DNA of 64,000 bases from Megascapheus bottae (Eukaryota > Chordata > Mammalia > Rodentia > Geomyidae): the NCBI GenBank assembly GCA_024803745.1, contig JANJXV010000013.1, forward strand, positions 17,318,501-17,382,500, given 5' to 3'. Under the pieces are notes generated by a model, which saw only the letters and a program-made list of their open reading frames with translations, was not told where the DNA came from and did not search any database. Below are positions 23,935 to 35,090 of this stretch, one piece after another. How positions within the stretch are numbered: position 1 is the first letter of the stretch; every line of letters starts with the position of its first letter. The position numbers were made by a program, and so were the translations under genes.

Positions 23935-24145
23935 AAAGTATAGCAGCTTTATTTGCAATGGCTAATAAATATGAACAGTGTAGATATCAAGAGAATACGA
24001 AATGGATAAACAAATGTTGATATATTTATAACATGAACACTACTCATCCATAAATAGGCATCAACCACTTATAACATACCACATAGCTAAATCTCACAGC
24101 AGACTCAGGAGGATATGTACTAGGGGCCTATGGAGATTTGTAAAG
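23935..24145 (+). mobile_element. Old L1 3'-region relic (plus orientation)
   Basis: The order TAGCAGCTTTATTTGCAATG, AAATGGATAAACAAATGTTG, ACTCATCCATAAATAGGC matches the conserved region downstream of ORF2 in older mammalian L1s. Confidence 0.65.
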
Positions 24146-26659
24146 TACAGTTGAAACTCAAGTACCTGTCAAACCTAAACATCAAGCTTCATTCTCTCAC
24201 TTCTGTCCTCATTCAACAAGTTTAAAGTCAAAACAGTTATAAAAGCAATGAAAAGTAATCACTATCAACACTGAGATCCTTTTCTCTCTGTGTGTATGTG
24301 TGTGTTGCTCTACCACTTGAACCCATTGACGTTTTGCTGATTAATTGGAGATGAGGTCTGGCTAGCTTCAAATATTGGTCTTGATGTTGTTTGGGAGGCC
24401 TTCCATATGCATGTTCAGGGGCTTGGATCACTGTGATTCCTCTAGGAGGCCAGTTACCACACTTTCTTTCTAGGAGACGAAATTTATACTCATTATATAT
24501 TTTACTCTATAGAATCTTTCTTATTCACTTTCGTCCTTACATCCTCAAACCCACAGGTAGCATTTGGAAGTTTCTTCTTCTCTTAGTTTTCTGTAGCCGT
24601 CTAAATCTTAGTTTTAAAATCAAGAGGCTATATACCGTTGACTTACAACTAGCTTAGGGACAAATGTCCACTCCTCAATGGTTTTCTTTTTACTTCTCTC
24701 ACCTAGCACTTAATGAAGTAATAAAATAAGTTTAAATATGCAACAACAAATAGAAACTAGTCTTTTATTTATACATGCATACCTGTAAAACAGACAATAC
24801 ACATACATCCATGCTTTCTTAGAATAGTGAGAAAGACCCTCAAAGCTTTAGTTCAGGGAGAATCCCAGAGAAAGAAAAGAAGAAAGGAAGGAAGGAAGAA
24901 AGGAGGAATGAAAGAAAAGAGAAGGAAGGAAGGAAGAGAGGGAAGAAATAGAAAGACATCTAACACAGTGGTAAATGGTTGATACAAATCCCTGTTTTTC
25001 CACCTACCTCCCTTCTCAACACTTCATACGTTTATAACTATGAATATGTACTTGACATTAAAGTTCAGAATGGAGAGGAATTGCTAAACTACTGTTTGGA
25101 GAGGAGATCTTTCTCAGCTTCTGCTCAATTTCTTCTCTGAGGTTTGACTGTGGCAATTCCGGTCAATGCTAAATTAGATCTGCAGGAGCCAGAAAGTTGC
25201 TGAGCACATACCACAGTTGGATACTTGAGCAGTTTCCTAGCTCCCCAAAGCCTTTGACTTTATTTGTGATCCATGATTCCCTCTCCCATGCATTTTCAGA
25301 AAGCAGACAGGCAATCAAATACTGTGGTAATTGTTCCCTTCTGTGTGGATTTCTCATCCCCCAACTGCCTGGCAAGTAGGAAAGGGGTCAGGAATTAGTT
25401 GGTGGACAACTCACTCTTTCCAGCAGAGTCCTCACTTCAAATACTTTATCCTATTGGCCTTAAAAACAACACAGATGCCCTAGAAATTCCCCATCGTCAC
25501 CACATTTTTCTAAAGTGTTTTCCTCACTGGTGATGGAAGCACAGATGTTCATCCCAGTTCTGCTTTGAAAAATACATCTTTGCCCCTAGAGAAAGTACTT
25601 TGTTGTTGTTGTTGTTATTGTTGTTAAGTATGGGGTTTAGAGAGGACAAAACAGTTCTATTTGTCAAGTTAGAAATGTCAAGTTAGAAAGAGCTGATCCA
25701 GTATCCCAGATTTCTGTAGAAATCCAAGCATGCTTTCTTTCTCTTTAGCTATTCATTCAGCATGTGTTCTGGCATTTGTGTCAGCATCCGCATCAACATC
25801 TACTGGGTAGAGGATATGACCCTGGAACTCAGCTGCGCATGTTGTGGACTTTGATCCCCGAAGTATATAGTCCAAAACAGGAGATGAGATATGGATATAC
25901 ATGTTAATGGTACAATTTAAGATTAAGATTTCTCAATTGGGACATTTAGAAAGACGCTAATCCATGCAACTATAACCAAAATGATGGTATTTGTTGTGTA
26001 TTGCAGTATAGTGAAGTAACTCACACAAAATGGCTTAAATCAAGCATTGTCATTTGTGTCATTTGTGTCTTTGTAATTTTGTGATTGTGGCCATGCTAGG
26101 CAGCAGTAACACGACACATGGTGTTATCTGGGACGGCTCCTTGTGGAGCTGCAGCATCCAGGATGGATTAATGCACAGCTCTGTCGCTGGGGCTGGGATG
26201 GCTGGGAAAGTTGGAGTTTTCCTTCTCCAAGGGGAACTGCTACATACAAGCTTAGGGTTGGAGAGGAAGAGTAGGAGCTCAGCACTGGCTTAACAACTTC
26301 CAACTCTGTTCTAGTGATAGTAACCAGTAATGGGGTCATCCAGGGGTCAAGACTTATTTGCATTAGTGTCATGGAATGCCTACATGAAAAATCTTTTTTG
26401 TGGCCACCTGTGCTATATACCAATTTGCTTGAAATCAATGTACTCATCTAACAAGCTGAAAAATGGGATCTCACTGTCTGAAATGCATGTTTTTGGTCAC
26501 TGATGAGGGTGCTTGTGTTTACTCAGGTGTCTAAGCTGACAAGTTTTATATGACAGTCTCAGTGAGCCATTATTTACCCCTGATGTATCTCTTCCTATCG
26601 TGCCCAGCCCAAATTAAATGATTTTGAAAAGTTTCCATCGTGAATAATTCCGCCCAGTC
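24146..26659. other. No gene recognised; simple and ancient repeats
   Basis: The stretch holds a diverged antisense SINE piece at 24300-24385, a purine (GGAA/AAAG) tract at 24865-24955, a (TTG)n run at about 25600-25625, and an ancient repeat-like segment at 25960-26300. No exon is recognised. Confidence 0.45.
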
Positions 26660-26902
26660 AGAAATGATCCTTTTTTCTTTTTAATTTATTTTTTCATATA
26701 TTTTATCGTAATTAATAGAAGAGTTACATTATATTCACCAGATAGAAGGGGCATTACTTCACATACATTGATACCCTTTCTCATGTCTTGGTCCCCATTT
26801 CCCTTCCCCCACCCCCGCCCCTCATCTTGTTTTTCCCCCTTCCCTATCCAATTTCAAATAACCAAATACACATGTATACAATATAGAAATGATCCTTTTT
26901 TC
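26660..26902 (-). mobile_element. L1 tail with 18-bp TSD, 90 bp upstream of a PPFIBP2 exon (antisense)
   Basis: About 205 bases of L1 3' UTR (TTTTATCGTAATTAATAGAA, CACCAGATAGAAGGGGCATT) lie between identical AGAAATGATCCTTTTTTC copies at 26660-26677 and 26885-26902. Confidence 0.95.
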
Positions 26903-26992
26903 ATCTCCTTTCATGCTTCTGTTTTCCATCACTTCATTGACCATGGCATCCCAGTTTCTTACCAACCTTCCTGATTCTCTCTGTTGTTCCAG

Positions 26993-27207
26993 GCACTAAA
27001 ACAGGCACAGATATTACTGATGTCACCTGTGAGCCTGGACTGTCTTCCCCAGCCTCTTACATGAACCTCTTCCCAGTGAGCCATCTCATCGAGGAACTGA
27101 GGCTAGCCCTGGAGATGCTGGAGCTTCCTCAGGAGAAAGCAGCCCTCCTGAGCCAGATCCCTGGCCCCACAGCTGCCTACATAAAGGAGTGGTTTGAGGA
27201 AAGCTTG
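26993..27207 (+). CDS. PPFIBP2: Liprin-beta-2, second coding exon (residues 22-93)
   Basis: The exon completes the split Gly codon and adds 71 codons, including TCEPGLSSPASYMN, HLIEELRLALEMLELPQEK and IPGPTAAYIKEWFEESL. This is the conserved N-terminal region of liprin-beta-2, with the helical LRLALEMLELP stretch that precedes the main coiled coil. The acceptor is TTGTTCCAG|G and the donor is TTG|GTGAGT. The exon ends in phase 0, which fits the exon at 58556. An L1 tail with an 18-bp target duplication ends 90 bp upstream of the exon, so the intron side is recently altered but the acceptor is intact. There are no internal stops or frameshifts. Confidence 0.95.
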
Positions 27208-29134
27208 GTGAGTAGGCCCAAGGCCTGATTGGAAACTCAGAAAAACATAATTACACAGTCCATGGATTGCCACCACTGGTCAAAGCTATTGATTTATTTC
27301 TACATTCTCCAGCCCTTTCTTGCTTCTTATCCAGCTTTGAGCAGTGGCTATTAAGTGGATCTTTCCAGCAGGAATTTAGATCCCAGTCAAGCAGCTTGGT
27401 CTAGCGCTCCTCTGTTCTGAGGAAATCCAGGGTCAGATAAGGGCAATCATGGTTAAACACCCAGCCCCCAAGAACATGTACTACTTACAGAGTTCAGTCC
27501 CTGGATAGGATTCTATCCTCAACTGGATCCCTTAAGTTTCTTAGCAAAGCCTAGAGCTGGCTTGCTTCATTTATTTCTTTGTTGTGCTCCTAGTCCTTTC
27601 CCTAGAACTACTTTCTATCCCTAGGATGGAATGCAGGCTTGCTAACTCTTCTGTTTTCTCAAGATCAGGATCACAGATCTGCCTATTTATAATAGGGGAA
27701 GCAGATCTGTAACCAAGCTTTGCTTTGAGCTGTAGTTACCCATCTGTTTTTCCATGGAGACTAGCAGCTCCACCTTAAGAGATTTGGTAATAACTGGAAA
27801 TAGGTAAGGTAAGGAGGTAATTCATAGAGGAAATAATCTGGGATATAACTGTTGGGGACCAGAGGACAGCTGTTGGAAAGGCAGAGGAAGAAAGGGTAGA
27901 ATGAAGGGAGGAAGGGAAGAAGGGAAAGAATTCGGGAAATAAGAATGATCTAAAAGGTAGAGGAAGGAAGGCAAGGTGGCAGGAAGAGAGTTTGGGGTTA
28001 GCACTTGGAATGTTGTCTTCTAATACTGGAAAATTCTAATACTATAGACCTGATTGAAAATGGAAAAGTATGCACAGAGGTTGGAGGTCAGGAATAGCAG
28101 CATTCTCTGAGGAGAAGGCATTGAAGCTGGAGACCACAAACCAAGGAAGTGTAGACACCTCTGTCCAGAGGCTATGTCATTGGTAATTAGACAGGCTGTG
28201 TCCCAGATATCCTTGTTCCAGAGGCCTTTGAACACTGAACAGTTCTTCATTATATTCATTATATGTCTTATTCAATATTTTCATTACCCAATTCAGCTGC
28301 CTGATGTCCTGTATAATATGTCGATATCAAGGGGATAGGTAGTTAATAACTTGTCTCCCCCATGTGACAGGTAATGAATCACATATCTATACTGAGATGG
28401 TGGACAGCAAAGAATGGCCTCCACAAGATGTCATATATTAATGACCAGAACCTGTGACTATGTTACCTTCACAGCAAAGGAGAAATCTACAGATAAAATT
28501 ATGATTTCAAATCAGCTGCCTTTAAAACACAAAAGATAGCCTGGGCCTGCCAGCCACATCATGAGTAACCTCAAGAGTCTTTCTGAGAGCTTTCTGTGCT
28601 GTTCTTGGGGCCTTTTTGTTAAGCTCCAGGGCCTCTTTTCACTTGCTTTCCCCTATTCTTCCCCAGGACATTACCGTCATGTAAGTGAAAGATTTCACCG
28701 AAATGTCTTTCTAATCTGCCTACAGATTAGAAATAGCTGGATTTTATTCCCTCCTATACAGTTTACAGTAATCATGGATGTCATTTGATCACCTTCATGG
28801 ATGTACTTTAATTCAGGTGACACTTTCTCCAGTTTTGACATTTTGACTATTTTAAACCTTTCACAAATGGCATTTCTGTAATGAACATCTTTGTCCAGAA
28901 ATATTTGTTCCTATTTTTATATATTTCCTAAAGTCTAAGAATAGACTTCAAGAAGGACCACCAGTTAAAATGTAGCATGTGCAGCTAAATTTCATTTTAA
29001 ATAAACAGTGGGTAAACAGTTTTCTAAATCTGGAACTCTGATCTGAAAGGATTGATATTCTTAAGCCTTTTAACACATTTTTCCAGGTCAGTTTTCAGAA
29101 GACTTAAAAAAATAATAAAAATAAAAAAAATAAA
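27208..29134. other. No gene recognised
   Basis: A purine tract lies near 27885-27980. A diverged segment at 28410-28545 (GACCAGAACCTGTGACTATG TTACC) resembles an old interspersed repeat. Nothing exon-like follows the donor. Confidence 0.4.
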
Positions 29135-29345
29135 TAAACCTCAACTGGCCTGGAGCCATAAGCCTTCTGATTTTAGTTTCCTGTGTAGCTGGGATGGCAG
29201 ACATACATAACCATGCTTCAGCTATGGGTTGAGAAGGAGTCTACTAAACATTTTGCTTAGTCTTGCCTCAAACCATGATCTTTCTGATTTTTGCCTCCTA
29301 AGTAGTAGGATTATAGATATAAACCTTCATTCCCAGATTAACTAC
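29135..29345 (-). mobile_element. Two diverged B1-like monomers (antisense)
   Basis: Two successive antisense B1-like ends are seen (TTCCTGTGTAGCTGGGATGG at about 29180, and TTGCCTCCTAAGTAGTAGGA at about 29292), preceded by an (AAAT)-rich tract at 29105-29137. Confidence 0.6.
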
Positions 29346-29499
29346 TTATATTTTCATTGTGAGTTTTTGAAGTAAATCCATCACACAATGATTACAAAAC
29401 ACCTGTAGTAATTTCATAGGACAAAGAGTTTTCTTGTTTTGTGTTTTACAGTTCTTTGTTTAGTGAGACAACAGAACTTTTTTCCTTTATTAAAAAAAA

Positions 29500-29745
29500 T
29501 ACAGTTGGGCTGGGCGACATGGTTCATGCCTGTAATCCTAGCTACTTAGGAGGCTGAGTGCTGAGGATCAAGGTTCAAAGCTGGCCGGGCACAAAATGAC
29601 TTGAGACTCTTATCTCCAATTAACCTCTAGAAAACAGGAAGTGGGGCTTAGCTCAAGGGTAGGGTGGTAGCCTTGAGCTGAAGAGCTCAGGGACAACGCC
29701 CAGGCCCAGAGTTCAAGCCCCTTGACCCACACACAAAAAAAGTAC
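29500..29745 (+). mobile_element. B1-headed composite SINE (plus orientation)
   Basis: The sequence reads GGGCTGGGCGACATGGTTC, TCCTAGCTACTTAGGAGGC, CTTATCTCCAATTAACCTC, GCCCAGGCCCAGAGTTCAAG and an A-rich tail, close to the family consensus. Confidence 0.93.
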
Positions 29746-29779
29746 AGATAATAATTGTGGTGATGTTATCACTTTTCAA

Positions 29780-29865
29780 TGATACTAGGGATCAAATCTA
29801 GGATCTGCACATGCTCAGCAGGCATTCTACCACTGAGCTACATCTTCAACCTCTTTTTTCTTATT
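29780..29865 (-). mobile_element. ID-like SINE monomer (antisense)
   Basis: On the plus strand, TACTAGGGATCAAATCTAGG through CATTCTACCACTGAGCTACA is the complement of an ID (tRNA-Ala-derived) element. It is diverged. Confidence 0.7.
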
Positions 29866-30312
29866 TTATTAGTATTCTGTTTGATTTCTAAGCTTTAATC
29901 TCATACGTTATCTTAAAAAGTAATCCCCTCATGCTCATATTTACCCATGCTCATATAAGCAGTATTTAATCTATTTCAATCATTAAAATAGAAACCCCTC
30001 CCAACAGAATATTTTTAAGGGCTCAGTCAAAAATTAGTTGCAATATTTCATTTTTTATACCAATTGAAAGTACCTGAAGCCCCTTGGATGGGTCTGTGTG
30101 AGCATCCTAATCTGTGTTCTTTCTTCCATAGGATTTTAGTGCTTATGTGTTTAGATAGCCACTTTTTTTTTACTCATGGAACATGTTTCCCTTACTTTGT
30201 TTTTCAATGCTGTGTATGGCAAGATGTAGAATTAAGAGATTGTAATTAGCTCTACCTCTCTTCCTGTTTGGGTTTCTTCTCTTCCTTTTGGCCCTAAAAT
30301 GTCAATGTCTGT
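29866..30312. other. No gene recognised
   Basis: AT-rich intron sequence without a recognisable element. Confidence 0.4.
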
Positions 30313-30313
30313 C

Positions 30314-30380
<67 letters not shown>

Positions 30381-30420
30381 TCATTCTTTCCGATTCTTTT
30401 CTTTTCTTTTCTTTCTTTCG
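30313..30420. repeat. (TTTC)n microsatellite at a SINE tail
   Basis: A near-perfect (TTTC)n run followed by TTTTC variants directly abuts the antisense SINE at 30421, so it is best read as an expanded A-rich SINE tail. Poly-SF open frames over it are artefacts. Confidence 0.95.
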
Positions 30421-30604
30421 CCAGTCCCAGTGCTTAAACTCAGGGCCTGAGCACTGTCCTTGGGCTTTCTCAAGACTAGAGCTCTACCACTTGAGCCGCA
30501 GAACCATTTCCAGCTTTTTCTATGTATGTGATACAGAGGCATCAAACCCAGGTCTTCGTGCATGCTAGGCAAACACTCTACCACTATGCCAAACTCCCAA
30601 CCCC
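30421..30604 (-). mobile_element. IDL-Geo-like SINE (antisense)
   Basis: CCAGTCCCAGTGCTTAAACT through GCCAAACTCCCAACCCC gives both monomers in antisense, moderately diverged. Confidence 0.9.
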
Positions 30605-31437
30605 AAATGGCCTTTCTTAAACTCAGGTAAAAACCTATTAATTAGTATCTACCTGAATTGGTTTGATTTTTTATTTTATAGCTAACTAATTGACATTTTT
30701 AGTGTGTGATATAAAAATTGGATCAACTTTGAAAATGCTTTCTGGAAAATTGTTCAAATTATTTTTTTATCTAAAGGAAGTTGGTGAGGGTGTTGGTTTT
30801 TGCAAGATGCATTACAGAAAATAGCTTGTGTTCAGGTTTAGATTTATTTGGGGATTATTTATTATGGTGTAGGGAATGTTCTCCTTTAGAAAGAAGATTC
30901 CCTAGAAGTTATTGCGTTCATAAATCTTTTAGAGTAATCATGGTTACCAGCAACCTATAAATGGTGTGCTTTTAGGGGGTCAGAAGTTCATATAAACATT
31001 TCAGGAAATCAGAGCTAGATGTTAAAAGTTTTGATTCTGAACAGAGATGGCCTGTCTGTGTTTTAGGTCTTAAAGACCTTCAGTTTGTTTACACTCTGGT
31101 TATCCATACATTCCACCTTAGTTCCTATCTATATAGAAATAGAACTCTGAGCAGTGTACAAACTTACTGTGTGTTTTAGAGCAGTCTTGTTAATGAGAAG
31201 TCCTTGCTATACAAACTTTGATCTGTGGCCCAACAGTTTTGGTATACCCTAGTAGCCTGTGAAAAATGCAGACTACAGGCCCCTAGTCGATACCTGAATC
31301 CTTTCAGGTGATTCCTAGGCAACATTGAGGTTTGAGAAGCATCGCTTTGTTTACAGAATTATTAAAACACTTCTTTAACTTGCCTGATTTATTTTCAGAA
31401 AAGAACCACTTTTGAATGAGGATAAGAACTGGAACAA
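30605..31437. other. No gene recognised; MER5-like relic at the end
   Basis: About 31195-31350 (GAAAAATGCAGACTACAGGCC, TTCAGGTGATTCCTAGGC, TTTGAGAAGCATCGCT) resembles MER5A. The rest is unassigned. Confidence 0.45.
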
Positions 31438-31795
31438 AGGCGTTGTGGTAGCTCACACCTGTAATCCTAGCTATTCAGGAAGCTGAGATCTGAGGATCAA
31501 GGTTCAAAGCCAGCTTGGGCACAAAAGGATCTGAGACTCTTATCTCCAATTAACCTCTAGAAATCAGGAAATGGAGCTTGGCTCAAGGGTAGGATGGTAG
31601 CCTTGAGCTGAAGAGCTCAGGGACAAAGCCCAGGTCCTAGGGCAGGGTGGTAGCCTTGAGCTGTAGAGCTCAGAGACCGCACCCAGGCCCAGGGGTAGGG
31701 AAGTAGCCTTGAGCTGAAGAGCTCAGGGACAGCACCCAGGCCAAGTTTAAGCCCCATGACCCACAAAAAAACAAAACAAAACAAAACAAAAATTG
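31438..31795 (+). mobile_element. B1-headed composite SINE with internal 3 x 53-bp expansion
   Basis: The B1 head (CACCTGTAATCCTAGCTATT) and linker are normal, but the right module carries three successive copies of a 53-base unit (31586-31638, 31639-31691, 31692-31744), each containing GTAGCCTTGAGCTG and CAGAG or CAGGG. An (AAAAC)n tail ends the element. Confidence 0.92.
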
Positions 31796-31902
31796 GAACA
31801 AGTGAGGCTGTCTGAGAGATGATGGAGGACAAATGAAAGCCTTGCCCTAAGTGCTGTCTGTGCATCCCTTGTATGTTTGTCCCATCTCCTGTAGAAACAT
31901 AG

Positions 31903-32010
31903 ACTCCTTCTTTCCTTCCTTCCGTCCTTCCTTCCTTCCTTCCTTCCTTCCTTCCTTCCTTCCTTCCTTCCTTCCTTCCTTCCTTCCTTCTTTTTTTCCT
32001 TCCTTCTTTG
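31903..32010. repeat. (TTCC)n microsatellite
   Basis: About 100 bases of TTCC repeats with few interruptions. The poly-(RKEG) or (PSFL) frames across it are not genes. Confidence 0.95.
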
Positions 32011-32139
32011 CTTTCTTCTTTCCTGTCTGTCTTTGAAAGAAGAGGGGACTTGGATCCAAGGCTATCACTGCTCTATCTGCAAAACAGAGGATACCACTTC
32101 CCCATTTCCTGAGGGTTACACTTCTGCCAAGCCTTAAGA

Positions 32140-32354
32140 TGGAACAGCAGGGTTGGAAGTTTGGCCTAGTGGTCTTTGTGCCTAGCCTGCGCGAAGACCC
32201 GGGTTCGATTCCTCGGTACCACATACGTAGAAAAAAGCTGGAAGTGGTGTTGTGGGTCAAGTGGTAGAGTTCTAGCCTTGAGAAAAGTCAAAGGACAGTG
32301 CTCAGGCCCTGAGTTCAAGCCCTACGACTGGCAAAAAAAAAAAGTGGAACAGCA
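32140..32354 (+). mobile_element. IDL-Geo-like SINE with 10-bp TSD (plus orientation)
   Basis: The element reads GTTTGGCCTAGTGGTCTTTG, GGGTTCGATTCCTCGGTACC, CTCAAGTGGTAGAG-like and GAGTTCAAGCCCTACGACTG, with an A tail. TGGAACAGCA repeats at 32140-32149 and 32345-32354. The B-box-like motif GGTTCGATTCC is intact. Confidence 0.92.
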
Positions 32355-33076
32355 ACCCTACTTAGGCTTCTTTGTAGATCAAGCCCTGCTCACCTTAGGT
32401 TCTAGGAGACTTCATGAACAAGAGCCTCATCCATCAGCTTTTCAGGCACAGGAAATGAAGACGTAGTCTCCTCTGTTTTGCAGATAGAGTAAAAACTTGG
32501 GGTGAGTACCATCAGGGTATGAAGTTGCCGCCCTGCTGAAAGGCTGAGGCATCTCTGTTGTGATAGCCTTGGAGCCAAGTCACCTCTTCCTCCCCCTCTA
32601 CCATGATGGCACACAGGCTGATGCCCTTCAGAGTATACGGATGTTTCTAGTCAGGAGCTCATGAAGCTTACCAGATGGCCCTGACATCGAGAAAGGAGCA
32701 AGATACTCCTCAGTAGCTTTGCATGTACCACAGGCAAGAAGGATCTGGTGCCAGTAAAACTACTTCTAGGATTTTGGCTGTACCTCAAGTGGGCTTTCCC
32801 ATAATCTGGGAGGGGGTGTCTACCACTCCATACTTGCTTGGCTTTGCTAAGTGCAGTCCACTTGATGTGATCCAGGGATAGGAGAGGGGTGGAGACTCAC
32901 AGACTCACATGGGCTTTACAGGCAATTGACTAGAGGAAAAGTTCGTGAGTAGAGAGTAGAGAAGGCAAAGGGTAGCTGGTGTACCATGCTGATTAGTCCT
33001 CTAGACTTTGGGTAATGCTCAAAAGATACCAGAGCCAGCAGTCTCCAGGCAAAGTAGCTACGGATGCTTCTCTAAC

Positions 33077-33107
33077 ATTCTAATACATGTACCACATGTA
33101 TTAGAAT
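33077..33107. repeat. Perfect 14-bp inverted repeat with 3-base loop
   Basis: ATTCTAATACATGT, loop ACC, then ACATGTATTAGAAT. The arms are exact reverse complements. Confidence 0.97.
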
Positions 33108-34714
33108 ACAGCTCTCACCAGCAGTCAGTCTGTCCTCCTGTTGAATACTTATGGATATAGACCAAGAAAATCCCTGGCAGTGGTTCAAGATAAAGTTGGA
33201 GAAATTAGGCAAACTTACAAGCAGCAGACCAAGGGCAGCTCAGGGTATCGATCAGATTGAAAGAGCAGAGGGGTGGCAGAGAACCACATGCTGCAGGTTT
33301 GGTCACCAACGGGAGCCCAAGCTTTCTTTTTCAAGAATGCAGGTATTCCAGTCCATAGGCAAGCTGCTCAAATGTGAGGGAGTGTGGGCGATAGGAAGGA
33401 GTTAAAAGTCACCACAAACCTCTTCTCTCCTCTGAGCCTTGATTTCCCCTACTAGAAATAATCAATCAAATTGACCATTTGAAAAGCCCACGTCTGTAAG
33501 ATCTAACCAGGCATTCTATCATATGGTTTGTTCTCTGGGCTGTATTGGGGAGCTTCTTTTTAATCCTACGCTATGAACCTTATCTGTCCAGATCTGTTAA
33601 TTTTCTAAGCAGAGTCAGTGTGGGGAGTCTATAAGGGTGGCTGACATAGAGATGACAGGGCTCAGCAGAGGCCTGCATCCCAACAAGAATGAAGAAAGCC
33701 ATTGTGCATGCTGGCTACTTCAATTTTCTCTGGAACTAGTCACTCAGAGAGCAAAGAAAGACACTTGTGCTCATAAGAGGCGTGTGCATGTCCATCCCCC
33801 CCCACTTTCTCAGTTGCATGCCACCTTGTCACAGATGGTGGCTCCTTCAGTTCCCCGCCCCTCAAACAAAGCCCATGTGTTCCTGCCAGATTCTGATTGT
33901 AATCTTTCATTCTGCTTAAAGAGGCAAATCTGTTTACCATATTGGAAAACCAGAGGAGTTGCAAAAAAAAAAAGATGGAGAGAGAAAGCTGTTTTATGGA
34001 TTAGACAATGTGAGCCTGAGTTTCCCTGGCTGTGTGATTCACTTGTGTATCTCTATACTCCAGTCAGGGCAGGGCACAGAAGACAGGTCTGGATAGATCT
34101 GTGCTAAACATTTTAATTTTGAAAAGCTGCAGACAAAACTTTGGAGAAATACCTTTTCCTCTGGAGTTGGTACTGGTTACCTAGGATGCAGGAGACTCCC
34201 AGTCACCAGCAAAGAAAGGGAGAGGGAGAAAAGAAAAGAGGAGAAAGGGAAGGAAAGGGGGGGGAAGAGAGAAACAGGGATGGAGAGAGAAGGAGGGAGG
34301 TGAATAGAGAGACAAACAAATATTACATGAACCAATTTCCAACATGGGTTTCTTATTTGTACCTATGACAGGTATGGAATTGAATGAAAATAAAAATAAA
34401 ACATACATTTTATTATCTTTAAGTGGCTGTCTAAAGGGGTTACCATTCAACATGTCAGTTAATGAATGCAATGAATCTTGACCAGTGTCACCCCTTTCAT
34501 CACTCTCCCCCAACTCTCCTCCACCCAAAGGACTCTAATTGTGGGCTGTATAGGCAGTGATTCTTTGTCCCTGTGCAGTACTTGAAGTAGCCAGTAGGTG
34601 GGAGTCAGGGACAAACACTGGGAAGTCTAAATCCTTAGAAGCAGGAATAAGGTATGGGTTTTATTAGAGAAAAAAATAGACCCCCGCCTTTTGTGATGGG
34701 AAAGAGGACAAAAG

Positions 34715-34715
<1 letters not shown>

Positions 34716-34788
<73 letters not shown>

Positions 34789-34845
34789 CCTCTCCTCTCC
34801 TCTCCTCTCCTCTCCTCTCCTCTCCTCTCCTCTCCTCTCCTCTCC
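34716..34845. repeat. (CT)n followed by (TCTCC)n
   Basis: About 35 CT units pass into about twelve TCTCC units. This is a homopyrimidine tract of about 130 bases. The overlapping poly-SL and SSPLL frames are artefacts. Confidence 0.97.
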
Positions 34846-35082
34846 CTCTACTCTGCTCTCCCTCTCTTCCTCCCTCTCAGTAATGAGACTGCTGGACAGT
34901 GTATCTGGGTCAGCTAGAAAGGAAAATTTTTTCTCATTTTCCTTGGAAACCAGTGGACAGATAAAAGGCAGATGAGGCCTCCACTGTGGGTCTGAGGGAG
35001 AAAAGCTAGACCTGACCTTTCACAGTTAGTGGCAAAAAAACCTTTCCAAACCCCTTGTCTCCCAGGGGCCTTTCTCTGGGGG

Positions 35083-35090
35083 TATATATA
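35083..35090 (+). promoter_or_regulatory. Possible TATA box of an intronic promoter (speculative)
   Basis: TATATATA sits in GC-moderate, non-repetitive sequence about 240 bases after the pyrimidine tract, with a short ATG frame of 20 codons starting at 35147. A consensus donor (CCAG|GTAAGT) occurs at 36291/36292. No protein evidence supports a transcript. Confidence 0.2.

Larger units (their letters stand above)
13919..26992 (+). other. PPFIBP2: PPFIBP2 intron between first and second coding exons (13,074 bp)
   Basis: Bounded by GTAGGT at 13919 and CCAG at 26992. It is rich in antisense L1 and SINE insertions between 16.6 and 23.5 kb. No additional exon that would keep phase 1 is recognised inside it. 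Confidence 0.9.
32355..35040. other. Start of SINE- and L1-free block; no gene recognised
   Basis: This stretch contains the hairpin at 33077-33107, a purine tract at about 34200-34310 and the (CT)n/(TCTCC)n tract. The 156-codon frame starting at 33637 shows no recognisable family content and no splice context. Confidence 0.5.

Noticed and set aside
30313..32010. Regularly spaced short repeats that could suggest a CRISPR-like or satellite array
   Set aside because: They are simple tetranucleotide runs and a SINE-internal duplication, with no unique spacers.
32155..32240. tRNA-like sequence with an intact GGTTCGATTCC motif
   Set aside because: It is the ID-derived head of a SINE with an A tail and target duplication, not a functional tRNA gene. 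The same applies to all other tRNA-like hits in the window.
31847..32260. 137-codon minus-strand frame with a KEGR repeat
   Set aside because: It is read through the (TTCC)n microsatellite and the adjacent SINE.
34654..34917. Open frame with poly-SL and SSPLL repeats
   Set aside because: It is a translation of the (CT)n/(TCTCC)n tract.
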